33,816 bases of DNA from Candidatus Nanopelagicales bacterium (GTDB taxonomy: Bacteria; Actinomycetota; Actinomycetes; S36-B12): contig WLWL01000012.1 in NCBI GenBank assembly GCA_012103605.1, forward strand, positions 1 to 33,816, in the 5' to 3' direction. The translations under genes and the position numbers were made by a program. The notes under the pieces were generated by a model. That model ran no database searches, was not told the DNA's origin, and saw only the letters and a program-made list of their open reading frames with translations. Positions 19,247-27,112 of this stretch are shown here, one piece after another; the stretch's first letter is position 1; each line of letters begins with the position of its first letter.

Positions 19247-21438
19247 GACTTCTCCAGAAATTCGGCCTGCTCATCGTCCAATCGGGTCATCGCTTCGCGC
19301 AGCGAAGGATGGGACTCCAGATCGGGGTCTGTCTCAAGTAATTCCTCGGCCGCCGCCCGCGCCCGGGCAATGACATCGGCATCCTCAACAACGCGCAACA
19401 AGCGCAGAGACGATCGAACACCTGACTGGGAACCACCCAAGACGTCGCCTTCTCGACGAATCTCCAGATCGCGTTGGGCCAGATCGAACCCGTTACGTGT
19501 CGAGGCCACCGCGTCGAGCCGTTCCCGCGTGGGGGTGCCGTCCTCAGCTGCACTCACGAGCAGACAGACGCCCGGCAGACTGCCTCGACCAATGCGGCCG
19601 CGAAGTTGGTGTAACTGGGAGATGCCGAATCGATCGGCATCGAACACGATCATCATGGTGGCGTCGGGAACGTCGACACCGACTTCGATAACGGTGGTGG
19701 AAACCACGACGTCGACTCCGCCGGACGCCAAGCCGGCCATCACAGACTCCTTGTCCTCTGCGGACATGCGACCGTGCAGCGCAGCCACCCGGGCATTCGG
19801 GAGTCGGGTCACCGCCTCGTGAAAGGTCTCTTCGACGGTCGCAATGCTGACGTCGGCTTCCCCGTCCATGGCCGTCGTGGAGCCCTCTTCGACATTCGTG
19901 GCGTCGATCCGAGGGCAGACAATGAACACTCGGTGCCCCGCCGCAGCCTCCTCCGCAGCCCGCTCCCACAACCGATCCAGGTGGCGTGGCTGCGTGAGCG
20001 GGTTGATGACGTGGGTGGTCACTTCTGCCCTGCCTGCCGGGACTTCGTCCAAGGTCGACACGTCGAGGTCCCCGAAAACCGTCATCGCAACGGTGCGTGG
20101 GATCGGTGTGGCCGTCATCACCAGCACGTGCGGGTGCGTGCCGTCGGGGGCTCGGCGGGCCAGGGCAGCACGCTGCTCGACGCCGAATCGATGCTGCTCG
20201 TCGATCACCACCAACCCCAAGCGCGCAAACTGCACGGATTCCTCCAGCAGGGCATGCGTCCCTACGATCACACCGGCCGCACCCGACTCGATGGCTTCCA
20301 GGGCCTGTCGCCGCTGGGCCGATCGCGCCGAGCCGGTCAACAGAACAACCGACGTTCCATCCACCGTCGCCGCGGCTCCCAGGAGCGAGTCCGCTTCCGC
20401 GAGCGGGCCGAGGAGCCGGCGAATACCCGCGGCGTGCTGGGACGCGAGAACTTCGGTCGGCGCCAGCAAGACCGCCTGGCCGCCCGCAGCCACGACGTCC
20501 AGCATCGCGCGAACGGCAACCACCGTCTTCCCACTACCGACATCTCCTTGCAGCAGCCGCTGCATCGGTACCTCTTGGGCGAGATCGGCGGCGATTTCGT
20601 TGCCCACCGCCTTCTGCCCGTCAGTCAGGGCAAAGGGCAGGCCCGCATCGAAGGTCTCCCGCAGGGCTGATCCCGCCGGGGGCACCACGGAGGCTCGATA
20701 GGTTCGAGCAGCATGACGGCGCTGCACCAAGTTCGCCTGAAGCACGAACGCTTCTTCGAATATCAACCGCTCCCGTCCACGCTCGATGTCCTGCCAGGTA
20801 GCCGGTCGGTGCACACCTTCGAGTGCACGATGGATGTCCGGCAGGTCCATGTCTGCACGCATCGCCGCTGGAATCGGATCGGACATCATCTGATCGGCAT
20901 CCATCGAATCAAGCACGATCCGCACCGAGGATTGGATCTGCCAACTCGTCACGGATTTCGTGGACGGGTAGACCGGGATAATCGCGCCCGCGAAACTCTC
21001 GACCTTCTCGGCATCAGAGCCGTCCCCGAGCAGGACATATTGCGGGTGCGCCAACTGCCGCTTATCTCGATAACTGCTGATGGTCCCCGCGAACAGCCCA
21101 CGCTGCCCCACGCGTAGCTCGCGCTCACGCCAGGCCTGATTGAAGAACGTGATGACCAGTGAGTCGGTGCCGTCACTGACGAGGACTTCCAGGAGCGAGC
21201 CACGCTTGTTACGCATCCGCCGGGCCGTGACCGAGGCGATGTCCGCCACGATCGTCACGTGATCGCCGTCGGTGAGCCCTGAGATGGCAGTCAACTCACC
21301 GCGCTCGGCGTAACGACGGGGGTAGTGGCGCAGCAGGTCCCCCACCGTGGTCAGGCCCAGCCCTCGCTCCAGCGCGCCTGCCGTGCGCCCGCCGATGACA
21401 CCGCGAAGCCTGGTTTCCAGCCCTATGTCCCCGGCCAC
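19243..21438 (-). CDS. recG: ATP-dependent DNA helicase RecG
   Basis: RecG regresses stalled replication forks and remodels branched DNA. The 731-residue protein has the N-terminal wedge/OB region (GLTDGDHVTIVADIASV). Helicase motifs follow: Walker A LLQGDVGSGKT (about 296-306), LAPTEVLASQH, DEQH in VVIDEQHRFGVEQR, VMTATPIPRT, and the C-terminal QLRGRIGRGSLPG. All core motifs are intact. It starts at GTG 21438, six bases after a TAGCGT hexamer, and probably heads the long minus-strand run through rsmD and coaD. Confidence 0.96.
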   Translation of the reverse strand: MAGDIGLETRLRGVIGGRTAGALERGLGLTTVGDLLRHYPRRYAERGELTAISGLTDGDHVTIVADIASVTARRMRNKRGSLLEVLVSDGTDSLVITFFNQAWRERELRVGQRGLFAGTISSYRDKRQLAHPQYVLLGDGSDAEKVESFAGAIIPVYPSTKSVTSWQIQSSVRIVLDSMDADQMMSDPIPAAMRADMDLPDIHRALEGVHRPATWQDIERGRERLIFEEAFVLQANLVQRRHAARTYRASVVPPAGSALRETFDAGLPFALTDGQKAVGNEIAADLAQEVPMQRLLQGDVGSGKTVVAVRAMLDVVAAGGQAVLLAPTEVLASQHAAGIRRLLGPLAEADSLLGAAATVDGTSVVLLTGSARSAQRRQALEAIESGAAGVIVGTHALLEESVQFARLGLVVIDEQHRFGVEQRAALARRAPDGTHPHVLVMTATPIPRTVAMTVFGDLDVSTLDEVPAGRAEVTTHVINPLTQPRHLDRLWERAAEEAAAGHRVFIVCPRIDATNVEEGSTTAMDGEADVSIATVEETFHEAVTRLPNARVAALHGRMSAEDKESVMAGLASGGVDVVVSTTVIEVGVDVPDATMMIVFDADRFGISQLHQLRGRIGRGSLPGVCLLVSAAEDGTPTRERLDAVASTRNGFDLAQRDLEIRREGDVLGGSQSGVRSSLRLLRVVEDADVIARARAAAEELLETDPDLESHPSLREAMTRLDDEQAEFLEKS

Positions 21439-21450
21439 GAGGCGACGCTA
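21439..21450 (-). promoter_or_regulatory. Leaderless-type -10 box before recG
   Basis: On the recG strand TAGCGT (21445-21450) is followed by six bases and then GTG. TANNNT at this distance puts transcription start on the start codon. No Shine-Dalgarno or clear -35 sequence is visible. Confidence 0.55.
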
Positions 21451-21463
21451 CCGGGGGCTGGTC

Positions 21464-21492
21464 CTGCCACGGTGGAATGAGTCGGCTACTCT
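21464..21492 (+). promoter_or_regulatory. Possible rpmB promoter
   Basis: CTGCCA (21464-21469), 17 bp, then TACTCT (21487-21492) resemble -35 and -10 boxes. They predict a leader of roughly 70 bases ending in AAGGAG before rpmB. The region also carries the divergent recG promoter. Confidence 0.35.
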
Positions 21493-21567
21493 TACTCGGC
21501 TCGCGTCCGACGATCAGCGCCCGGACGTCACAGCGATCACTACGACAACGAATGCAAGGAGTGCACC

Positions 21568-21756
21568 GTGGCTGCCAACTGCGATGTCTGCGGCAAGGGA
21601 CCCGGCTTCGGCCACAACATCTCGCACTCCCATCGGCGTACTAAGCGCCGCTGGAATCCCAACATCCAGCGCGTGCGCGCCGTCGTTGGCTCCACCCCCA
21701 AGCGCATGAACGTGTGCACGTCGTGCATCAAGGCGGGCAAAGTCACCCGCGCCTGA
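21568..21756 (+). CDS. rpmB: 50S ribosomal protein L28, zinc-ribbon type
   Basis: This 62-residue L28 (CDVCGKGPGFGHNISHSHRRTKRRWNPN, then VCTSCIKAGKV) keeps both CxxC pairs (Cys5/8 and Cys50/53), so it is the zinc-binding form. GTG 21568 follows AAGGAG at normal spacing. It stands alone on the plus strand, divergent from recG and convergent with thiL, nine bases away. Standing opposite recG is a common actinobacterial arrangement. Confidence 0.96.
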   Translation: MAANCDVCGKGPGFGHNISHSHRRTKRRWNPNIQRVRAVVGSTPKRMNVCTSCIKAGKVTRA

Positions 21757-21765
21757 TAGCACCCC

Positions 21766-22737
21766 TCACGCGAAGTGCGTGAAACCTCCCCGGCCTTCGA
21801 GCCATTCGGGTTCTGACCCATCCACCGTCACCTGCGCTGCACCCTCGCCTACGCGTCCAATCTCGACAAAGCCGTCCGGCATTTCGACGCCCTCGGGTAG
21901 GCACGCCACGAGAGCATGATCGTCTCCCCCGGTCAGCATCCAGATCTTCGGATCAACGTTGTAGGCGGCCGCAGCAGCCTGCAGCGGCTCGGCGACCTCG
22001 AGTGTGCTGGAGTCAAGATCAATCGCGACGTTCGACGCAGTCGCTAGGTGACCCACATCGGCGATCAGTCCGTCGCTGATGTCGATCATCGCCGTGGCTC
22101 CCGCCGCGGCGGCGCGCGGACCACAGGTGTAGTCGATCACCGGGAAGCGGTGCGCATCGACCAAGACCTTCGGGGAGCGAAATCCTCGACCGAGCACCGC
22201 TAGCCCCGCCGCAGCCCAACCCAATCGTCCACACACCACGACACGATCACCCGGCTGGGCTCCTCCGCGCGTCACCGGGGCTCGGTCATCGAGAGTTCCC
22301 AATGCCGTGACGGAGAACACGATCGAGTCCCCCTGCGTGGTGTCGCCACCGACCAGCACCGCTCCTGCACTGGCAGCCTCTTCTTTCAGGCCGGCCGCGG
22401 CTTCCATGATCCATGCACCCGCCAGGTCGCCGGGCGCCACGAGTCCAACCAGCAGAGATGAACACTGCGCACCCATCGCATTGATGTCGGACAGGCTCGC
22501 GGCGGCGACCCGACGGCCGACGTCGATCGCATTGGACCAGTCGCGACGAAAATGTGTTCCTTCGACCAGCACATCGACGCACGCCACCACCCGACCATCC
22601 GACAAGCCGATGACCGCGGCGTCGTCTCCGGGACCAACCTCAATGGCCTCCGACGTTGGGGTGTCCGACACCAGACGCTCGATCAGAGCGAATTCGCCAA
22701 TATCGCCCACTGTTCGGTCGGTCTTCCCGTCGGTCAT
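21766..22737 (-). CDS. thiL: Thiamine-monophosphate kinase ThiL
   Basis: ThiL phosphorylates thiamine monophosphate to the active coenzyme thiamine diphosphate. The 323-residue protein has the family motifs IGEFALIERL, GPGDDAAV (35-42), VDVLVEGTHFRRDW, ASLSDINAMGA, VGGDTTQGD and MIDISDGLIADVGH. The ATG is preceded by GGTGGAG, so this gene has a normal ribosome binding site, unlike its divergent neighbour. No TPP riboswitch is visible in the 28-bp spacer. Confidence 0.95.
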   Translation of the reverse strand: MTDGKTDRTVGDIGEFALIERLVSDTPTSEAIEVGPGDDAAVIGLSDGRVVACVDVLVEGTHFRRDWSNAIDVGRRVAAASLSDINAMGAQCSSLLVGLVAPGDLAGAWIMEAAAGLKEEAASAGAVLVGGDTTQGDSIVFSVTALGTLDDRAPVTRGGAQPGDRVVVCGRLGWAAAGLAVLGRGFRSPKVLVDAHRFPVIDYTCGPRAAAAGATAMIDISDGLIADVGHLATASNVAIDLDSSTLEVAEPLQAAAAAYNVDPKIWMLTGGDDHALVACLPEGVEMPDGFVEIGRVGEGAAQVTVDGSEPEWLEGRGGFTHFA

Positions 22738-22753
22738 CGCTCCACCTTCGAAG

Positions 22754-22765
22754 TACGCTCGTGCT
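22754..22765 (+). promoter_or_regulatory. Leaderless-type -10 box before the DUF3515 gene
   Basis: TACGCT (22754-22759), six bases, then GTG 22766. There is no Shine-Dalgarno sequence. The arrangement supports this GTG as the start. Confidence 0.55.
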
Positions 22766-23239
22766 GTGCTCGCGTCAGCCTACGTCTTTCGACGCACCCT
22801 TCGGCTCAGCGCGACGCGGCACACGATCGTTCTTGCCCTTGCAGCGTGCGTCGTTATGTCGGGGTGTTCCACCGCCGTAGTCGTGGATGCGCCCCCGACG
22901 AGCTCTGAGTGCGAGCAGGTCTTGGCAGACGCGCCCATCAAACTTCTCGGGCAACTGCAGCGAGAAACCCAGCCGTCCGATGCCGCCGCAGTCGCATGGG
23001 GCGACCCGCCCATCGTTCTCGCCTGTGGCGTGGAACCGATCACGTCACCGACAGCGCAAGTGATCGCGGTCGATTCGATCGAGTGGATCGCCTCACCGAT
23101 CGGCGAAAACGACGGCACCGTCTTCACGACTGTCGACACAGCGCCCGTTCTCCAGGTCCGCGTTCCGGCCGCGTATCAACCGGAGATTGATGCCGTCGTG
23201 GACATCACCGCCGCACTCTCTCTCGATGGGCTTTCGTGA
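22766..23239 (+). CDS. DUF3515 family lipoprotein
   Basis: The frame is open from 22307, but that part is antisense to thiL. The GTG at 22766 gives 157 residues with a basic n-region, a hydrophobic stretch (about 20-31) and a lipobox-like VMSG-Cys34, so an exported lipoprotein is likely. The AWGDPPIVLACGV motif (77-89) is the hallmark of actinobacterial DUF3515. It lies between thiL and ddl, as Rv2980 does in M. tuberculosis. Function is unknown. Met at the -3 lipobox position is unusual but tolerated. Confidence 0.82.
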   Translation: MLASAYVFRRTLRLSATRHTIVLALAACVVMSGCSTAVVVDAPPTSSECEQVLADAPIKLLGQLQRETQPSDAAAVAWGDPPIVLACGVEPITSPTAQVIAVDSIEWIASPIGENDGTVFTTVDTAPVLQVRVPAAYQPEIDAVVDITAALSLDGLS

Positions 23240-23240
23240 C

Positions 23241-23276
23241 CTGACGGTTCCCGAGAACCTGTGACAGGATCGCGAC
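23241..23276 (+). promoter_or_regulatory. tetR promoter with inverted-repeat operator
   Basis: CTGACG (23241-23246) and CAGGAT (23265-23270) are spaced 18 bp apart like -35 and -10 boxes. CAGGAT stands six bases before the GTG start. Between them lies the perfect inverted repeat GGTTC-CCGA-GAACC (23246-23259), where a TetR repressor would block RNA polymerase. I infer autoregulation. Confidence 0.45.
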
Positions 23277-23885
23277 GTGCCTCGCATCACCGCTCCGACG
23301 GTCGCGGAGCATCGCGATCAACGCCGAGCCGATCTCGTGGCCGCCGGTCAGGAACTTCTTGTCACCAAAGGGTCTGATGCCGTCACCATGACGGCCGTCG
23401 CCGCCCGGGCAGGGCTCTCGAGAACGGCCGTCTACGAATACTTCACCTCCACCGACGAGTTGGTAGCCGTCGTGCTCAGCGACCAGATGGTCCTGTGGCA
23501 GGAGGCGCTTCGCCAGCGACTGCACGCGGCCCCACCCGAAACAGGCGATCTCGACACCGTCAGGATCTACGTCGAGGTCGCCATGGGGCTCGTCGCTGAC
23601 GGACATCACTCGCTTGTGGTGCTGCTGACCATGGACACCCTCACTGAGGATGTGCGTCACCGGTTGTCCGCAGCCCACGCCGCGGTTGCCGCTCCTGTGG
23701 GTAAGGCACTCGCGCAGATCGGCATTCGAGATGTCGACCAAGCAACGAACTACGTCCACGCTGCGATCGAGGCGGCCGCGCGCCGGATCACGCCCGGTCA
23801 GGATGCGCGAGCCGAGATCGCTGCGGTCGCCGCGTTCACCGTCGCCGGGGTGCGAGCCCTGACCCCAACCTCGTCGCGGTCCTAG
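23277..23885 (+). CDS. TetR-family transcriptional regulator
   Basis: The 202-residue protein has an N-terminal TetR helix-turn-helix (about 37-56, TMTAVAARAGLSRTAVYEYF) and a helical ligand-binding half that I cannot assign to a subfamily. It begins at GTG 23277. The preceding gene on the same strand is the DUF3515 lipoprotein, 37 bp upstream. Its stop codon overlaps the ddl stop on the other strand in the tetranucleotide CTAG. The target is unknown. The 14-bp inverted repeat in its own promoter suggests at least self-control. Confidence 0.88.
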   Translation: MPRITAPTVAEHRDQRRADLVAAGQELLVTKGSDAVTMTAVAARAGLSRTAVYEYFTSTDELVAVVLSDQMVLWQEALRQRLHAAPPETGDLDTVRIYVEVAMGLVADGHHSLVVLLTMDTLTEDVRHRLSAAHAAVAAPVGKALAQIGIRDVDQATNYVHAAIEAAARRITPGQDARAEIAAVAAFTVAGVRALTPTSSRS

Positions 23886-24961
23886 CGAAGGCCGGTCGGT
23901 CGCATGAGCGCCTCGCGGACCAAAGAGTCGACGAGCTCGCGGTACGACACACCGCTTGCCTCCCACATGCGCGGATACATGGAAATCGGTGTGAATCCAG
24001 GCATCGTGTTCACTTCGTTCACCACGATGTCGTGGTCGGTGACGAAGAAATCCACGCGCGCCAATCCTTCGCACCCGAGCTCGACGAAGCACCGCCTCGC
24101 CGTTTCTCGCACGCGGTCCGAAATCTCGGCGGGAAGGTCGGCCGGGACGAGCAGATCGGCACCGTTCGAGACGTACTTGGCGGCGAAGTCGTAGAAGTCG
24201 TGGCCGTCGCGGACGGAGATCTCGGCGACCTGACTGGTGTCGATGGCCCCGTCGGGTGTCTGTCTCACCCCGCACTCGATCTCACGGGCACCTTCCACGC
24301 CCGCTTCGATGATGACGCGGGGGTCGTGCTCGCGAGCGGCGCGAACCGCCTGCGCGAGAAAGTCGCGACCGTGCGTCTCGAGGTCGACTCGCGTTATGCC
24401 GACCGAAGATCCCGCTCGCGATGGCTTGATAAACAGCACCGCAGACATGGCCATGGCGCGATCCAACGCTGGATCAACATCTGCGCGAGCATCGATGGCT
24501 ATCCACTCCGGCACCGAGATGCCGGCCGCCCGCAAGTGCACCTTGGCGGTGATCTTGTCCATACACATGGCGGATGCGAGCACTCCTGAGCCGACGTACG
24601 GCACACCGACGAAGTCGAGAAGTCCTTGAATGGTGCCGTCTTCACCCCAGGGGCCGTGCAGAACCGGGAAGACCACATCGATGGCTTCGACGCGGCCGTC
24701 GATGACCGCACTCGGTCGATCGGCGGTCGCACCGATCATCACGGTCGACGACCCACCCTCGATTCTCGGCAGATCGTCCGAGCGCAGGTCAGCAGGTCGT
24801 CCGGTGAAGTGCACCATCGTCGAATCCGCGGTGACGGCAATCGGCAGGACGTCATGACCTGCAGCTTCGAGGGCTTCCCAGACGGCAGCGGCGCTGATGC
24901 AGGAGATCGAGTGTTCGCTGCTTCGTCCCCCGAAGATCACCGCTACCCGCGCTGTGGACAT
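23882..24961 (-). CDS. ddl: D-alanine--D-alanine ligase
   Basis: Ddl makes the D-Ala-D-Ala dipeptide for peptidoglycan, using ATP. The 359-residue protein has FGGRSSEHSISCISA, the HGPWGEDGTIQGLLD loop, an ATP-grasp domain (VLFIKPSRAGSSVGIT), FYDFAAKY and VNEVNTMPGFTPISMYP. A Tyr in FYDFAAKY matches the D-Ala rather than D-lactate type; I see no sign of a vancomycin-resistance ligase. ATG 24961 lies six bases after TAGCGT. It is divergent from the PLP enzyme gene. Confidence 0.96.
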   Translation of the reverse strand: MSTARVAVIFGGRSSEHSISCISAAAVWEALEAAGHDVLPIAVTADSTMVHFTGRPADLRSDDLPRIEGGSSTVMIGATADRPSAVIDGRVEAIDVVFPVLHGPWGEDGTIQGLLDFVGVPYVGSGVLASAMCMDKITAKVHLRAAGISVPEWIAIDARADVDPALDRAMAMSAVLFIKPSRAGSSVGITRVDLETHGRDFLAQAVRAAREHDPRVIIEAGVEGAREIECGVRQTPDGAIDTSQVAEISVRDGHDFYDFAAKYVSNGADLLVPADLPAEISDRVRETARRCFVELGCEGLARVDFFVTDHDIVVNEVNTMPGFTPISMYPRMWEASGVSYRELVDSLVREALMRPTGLR

Positions 24962-24973
24962 GGGCGCACGCTA
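24962..24973 (-). promoter_or_regulatory. Leaderless-type -10 box before ddl
   Basis: On the ddl strand TAGCGT (24968-24973) is followed by six bases and then ATG. No ribosome binding site is seen. It lies in the 37-bp spacer shared with the divergent gene. Confidence 0.55.
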
Positions 24974-24986
24974 TCGGGCGCACCAC

Positions 24987-24998
24987 TACGGTCTAGGC
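24987..24998 (+). promoter_or_regulatory. Leaderless-type -10 box before the PLP enzyme gene
   Basis: TACGGT (24987-24992), six bases, then ATG 24999. No Shine-Dalgarno is present. Its -35 region would overlap the start of ddl. Confidence 0.55.
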
Positions 24999-26090
24999 AT
25001 GACGCAGCGCCCTGAGCACTCCGCCTTGGATCTGTCCACGCTCGCCGTGACCAAGGGCCGACCGGCGCGGGAGCCCGACGCGCCCCTGAACACACCGATC
25101 GTTCCCGCGTCGTCGTTCATTGCCGGCGGGCCCACGGAGTACGCACGCGAAGGTGGCCCAACGGTGTTTGCCTTCGAAGAGGTGATCGCAGCTCTCGAGT
25201 GCGCGGAGCGGACACGGCCCGCCCAGGCGGTGGCGTTCTCCTCGGGCATGGCAGCCGCCGACGCTGTCCTCGACCTGATTCCCGTCGGTGGGCGGGTGGT
25301 CGCCCCGACGACCACCTACACCGGTGTCGCCGTCCGGTTACGGGAACTTGCCGAGCGAGGCCGCATCGACTTGACGTTGATCGATGTCACCGACACCGAT
25401 GCCATCCTGGCCAGCCTCACGACCGGAGTGCACACGCTGTGGATGGAGTCACCGACTAATCCCCTCCTTGAGGAAGCCGATCTCGCGACCTGCCTGCCGG
25501 CCGCACGATCCGCCGGCGTCCGCACGGTCGTGGACAACACGTTCGCGACGCCGATCCTGCAGCGACCGTTGGAACTCGGGGCACATATCGTGATGCACAG
25601 TGCGACCAAGAGCTTGTCCGGGCATTCCGATCTACTCATGGGAGCTCTTGTCACCGAAGACCCGGAACTAGCGGAGGAACTCCGCACCCGACGCATTCTT
25701 CTCGGAGCCGCACCGAGCGCTTTCGACGCATACTTGGCTTTGCGCGGCGTCCGAACACTGGCCCTTCGGATCCAGCGCGCTGAAGCAAGCGCGCAGTTTC
25801 TTGCGAACAAGCTCCGAAGCGAACCTTCGATCAGCCGTGTTCGACAAGCCGGAACGATGGTGTCGATCGAATTCGGCGGCGATGCGGCTCGCGCGGACCG
25901 GGTGTGTCAGGGAACCCGGTTGTGGGCGCACGCCACCAGCCTGGGCGGCGTCGAGTCGCTGTTAGAAAGGCGCCGCCGCTGGCCCCTGGAGGCCGAGCAC
26001 GTCCCCGAAGATCTTGTTCGATTGTCGGTCGGCATCGAGGATCCGTCCGATCTATGGGCCGACCTCGCGCACGCGATACACGCTGGTTGA
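24999..26090 (+). CDS. Cystathionine gamma-lyase/synthase-family PLP enzyme
   Basis: This fold-type I PLP enzyme belongs to the Cys/Met metabolism family. The 363 residues show FSSGMAA, the PLP-stacking Tyr107 in TTTYTGV, WMESPTNPLL, Asp179 in VDNTFATPILQRPLELG and the Schiff-base Lys204 in HSATKSLSGHSD. The usual YSRxxNPT phosphate/substrate motif is changed to YAREGGPT (48-55), so the exact reaction (lyase, synthase or other gamma/beta-elimination) cannot be read from sequence. It stands alone, divergent from ddl and convergent with gpsA. The start at 24999 is set by the homology and the -10 box. Confidence 0.88.
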   Translation: MTQRPEHSALDLSTLAVTKGRPAREPDAPLNTPIVPASSFIAGGPTEYAREGGPTVFAFEEVIAALECAERTRPAQAVAFSSGMAAADAVLDLIPVGGRVVAPTTTYTGVAVRLRELAERGRIDLTLIDVTDTDAILASLTTGVHTLWMESPTNPLLEEADLATCLPAARSAGVRTVVDNTFATPILQRPLELGAHIVMHSATKSLSGHSDLLMGALVTEDPELAEELRTRRILLGAAPSAFDAYLALRGVRTLALRIQRAEASAQFLANKLRSEPSISRVRQAGTMVSIEFGGDAARADRVCQGTRLWAHATSLGGVESLLERRRRWPLEAEHVPEDLVRLSVGIEDPSDLWADLAHAIHAG

Positions 26091-26101
26091 TTCTCGACCC
26101 G

Positions 26102-27112
26102 TCAGGGTCCGAGTTCGGATTCGGCTCGGGTGTCTCGAGCCATGAAGGCGGCGGCCATGACCGTCGGTGAGTGATCGTGGTGCAAAACGTTGACGACCTG
26201 CTCGGTGATCGGCATCTCGACCCCGTGATCGCGTGCCAACTCGAGAATGGGCGTGCAACTCTTATACGCCTCGCACGTTTGTCGCGTGATGTCGATGGTT
26301 TCCTGCACCGTGAGACCCGAGCCGATGTTTTCTCCGAAGGTTCGGTTGCGCGAGAGCGGTGACTGGCACGTCGCCACAAGATCTCCGACGCCGGCCAAGC
26401 CCTGGAACGTCAGTGGCTCGGCCCCCAACGCCACTCCGAGTCGCGCCATTTCGGCCAGACCGCGGGTGATCAGTGACGCTTGGGAGTTCTCTCCTAGACC
26501 CATACCCACGGCCATGCCGTTGGCGACCGCAATCACGTTCTTGACCGATCCACCGATCTCTGTTCCGACCACGTCGGTAGTCCAGTAGGGCCGGAAGTAG
26601 TTGGTGGTGCAGATGGCCTGCACCCGCTGGGCAGTGTCGGCGTCCGCGCAGGCCACGGTGGACGCGGTCGGTTGGCGTTGAACGATCTCACGAGCGAGGT
26701 TGGGTCCGGAGACGACGGCTACCTGGCTTGGGGGTGTGCCCAGTAACTCGTCGATGACTTGGCTCATGCGCTTGCTGGTGCCGATTTCGATTCCCTTGAT
26801 GAGCGAGATGATGACGGCCGATTCCGAGATGAACGGCTTCCAATGCGAAATGTTGGCCCGCACCACCTGCGACGGGATAGCCAGCACTACGTAGTCGGCG
26901 CCCTGCAATGCTTCTTGAGGCGTGAGGGTCGCGCGCACTTCGGCCGGGAGTTCGATACCCGGGTGGTACGTGCGGTTTTGATGGATCGTCGTGATCTGCT
27001 CGACGGTCTTCGGGTCCCGGGCCCACATGGTGACCTCACAACCAGCGTGCGCGAGCACCATGGCAAACGCGGTGCCCCACGAGCCGGATCCCATCATGGC
27101 TACTCGGGTCAC
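26102..27112 (-). CDS. gpsA: Glycerol-3-phosphate dehydrogenase [NAD(P)+]
   Basis: GpsA reduces dihydroxyacetone phosphate to glycerol-3-phosphate for phospholipid synthesis. The 336-residue protein has the Rossmann motif GSGSWGTAFA (8-17) and VSGPNLAREI. The catalytic-Lys block is GGSVKNVIAVANGMAVG, and GLAGVGDLVATC and SRNRTFG follow. The GTG start overlaps the stop of the acyltransferase gene upstream (GTGA), so the two are coupled. The product, glycerol-3-phosphate, feeds acylation. Confidence 0.96.
   Translation of the reverse strand: MTRVAMMGSGSWGTAFAMVLAHAGCEVTMWARDPKTVEQITTIHQNRTYHPGIELPAEVRATLTPQEALQGADYVVLAIPSQVVRANISHWKPFISESAVIISLIKGIEIGTSKRMSQVIDELLGTPPSQVAVVSGPNLAREIVQRQPTASTVACADADTAQRVQAICTTNYFRPYWTTDVVGTEIGGSVKNVIAVANGMAVGMGLGENSQASLITRGLAEMARLGVALGAEPLTFQGLAGVGDLVATCQSPLSRNRTFGENIGSGLTVQETIDITRQTCEAYKSCTPILELARDHGVEMPITEQVVNVLHHDHSPTVMAAAFMARDTRAESELGP

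Noticed and set aside
21766-21782. Hairpin TCACGC-5 nt-GCGTGA between rpmB and thiL as a terminator
   Set aside because: The stem is only six bases, there is no T-tract, and it lies in the thiL coding end.
22738-22765. TPP riboswitch for thiL
   Set aside because: The 28-bp spacer is far too short for the aptamer and shows none of its conserved segments.
23205-24275. 356-codon minus-strand open frame across tetR and ddl
   Set aside because: It is antisense to tetR and out of frame with ddl; it is Arg/Gly-rich with no motif. Both real genes have clear family signatures.
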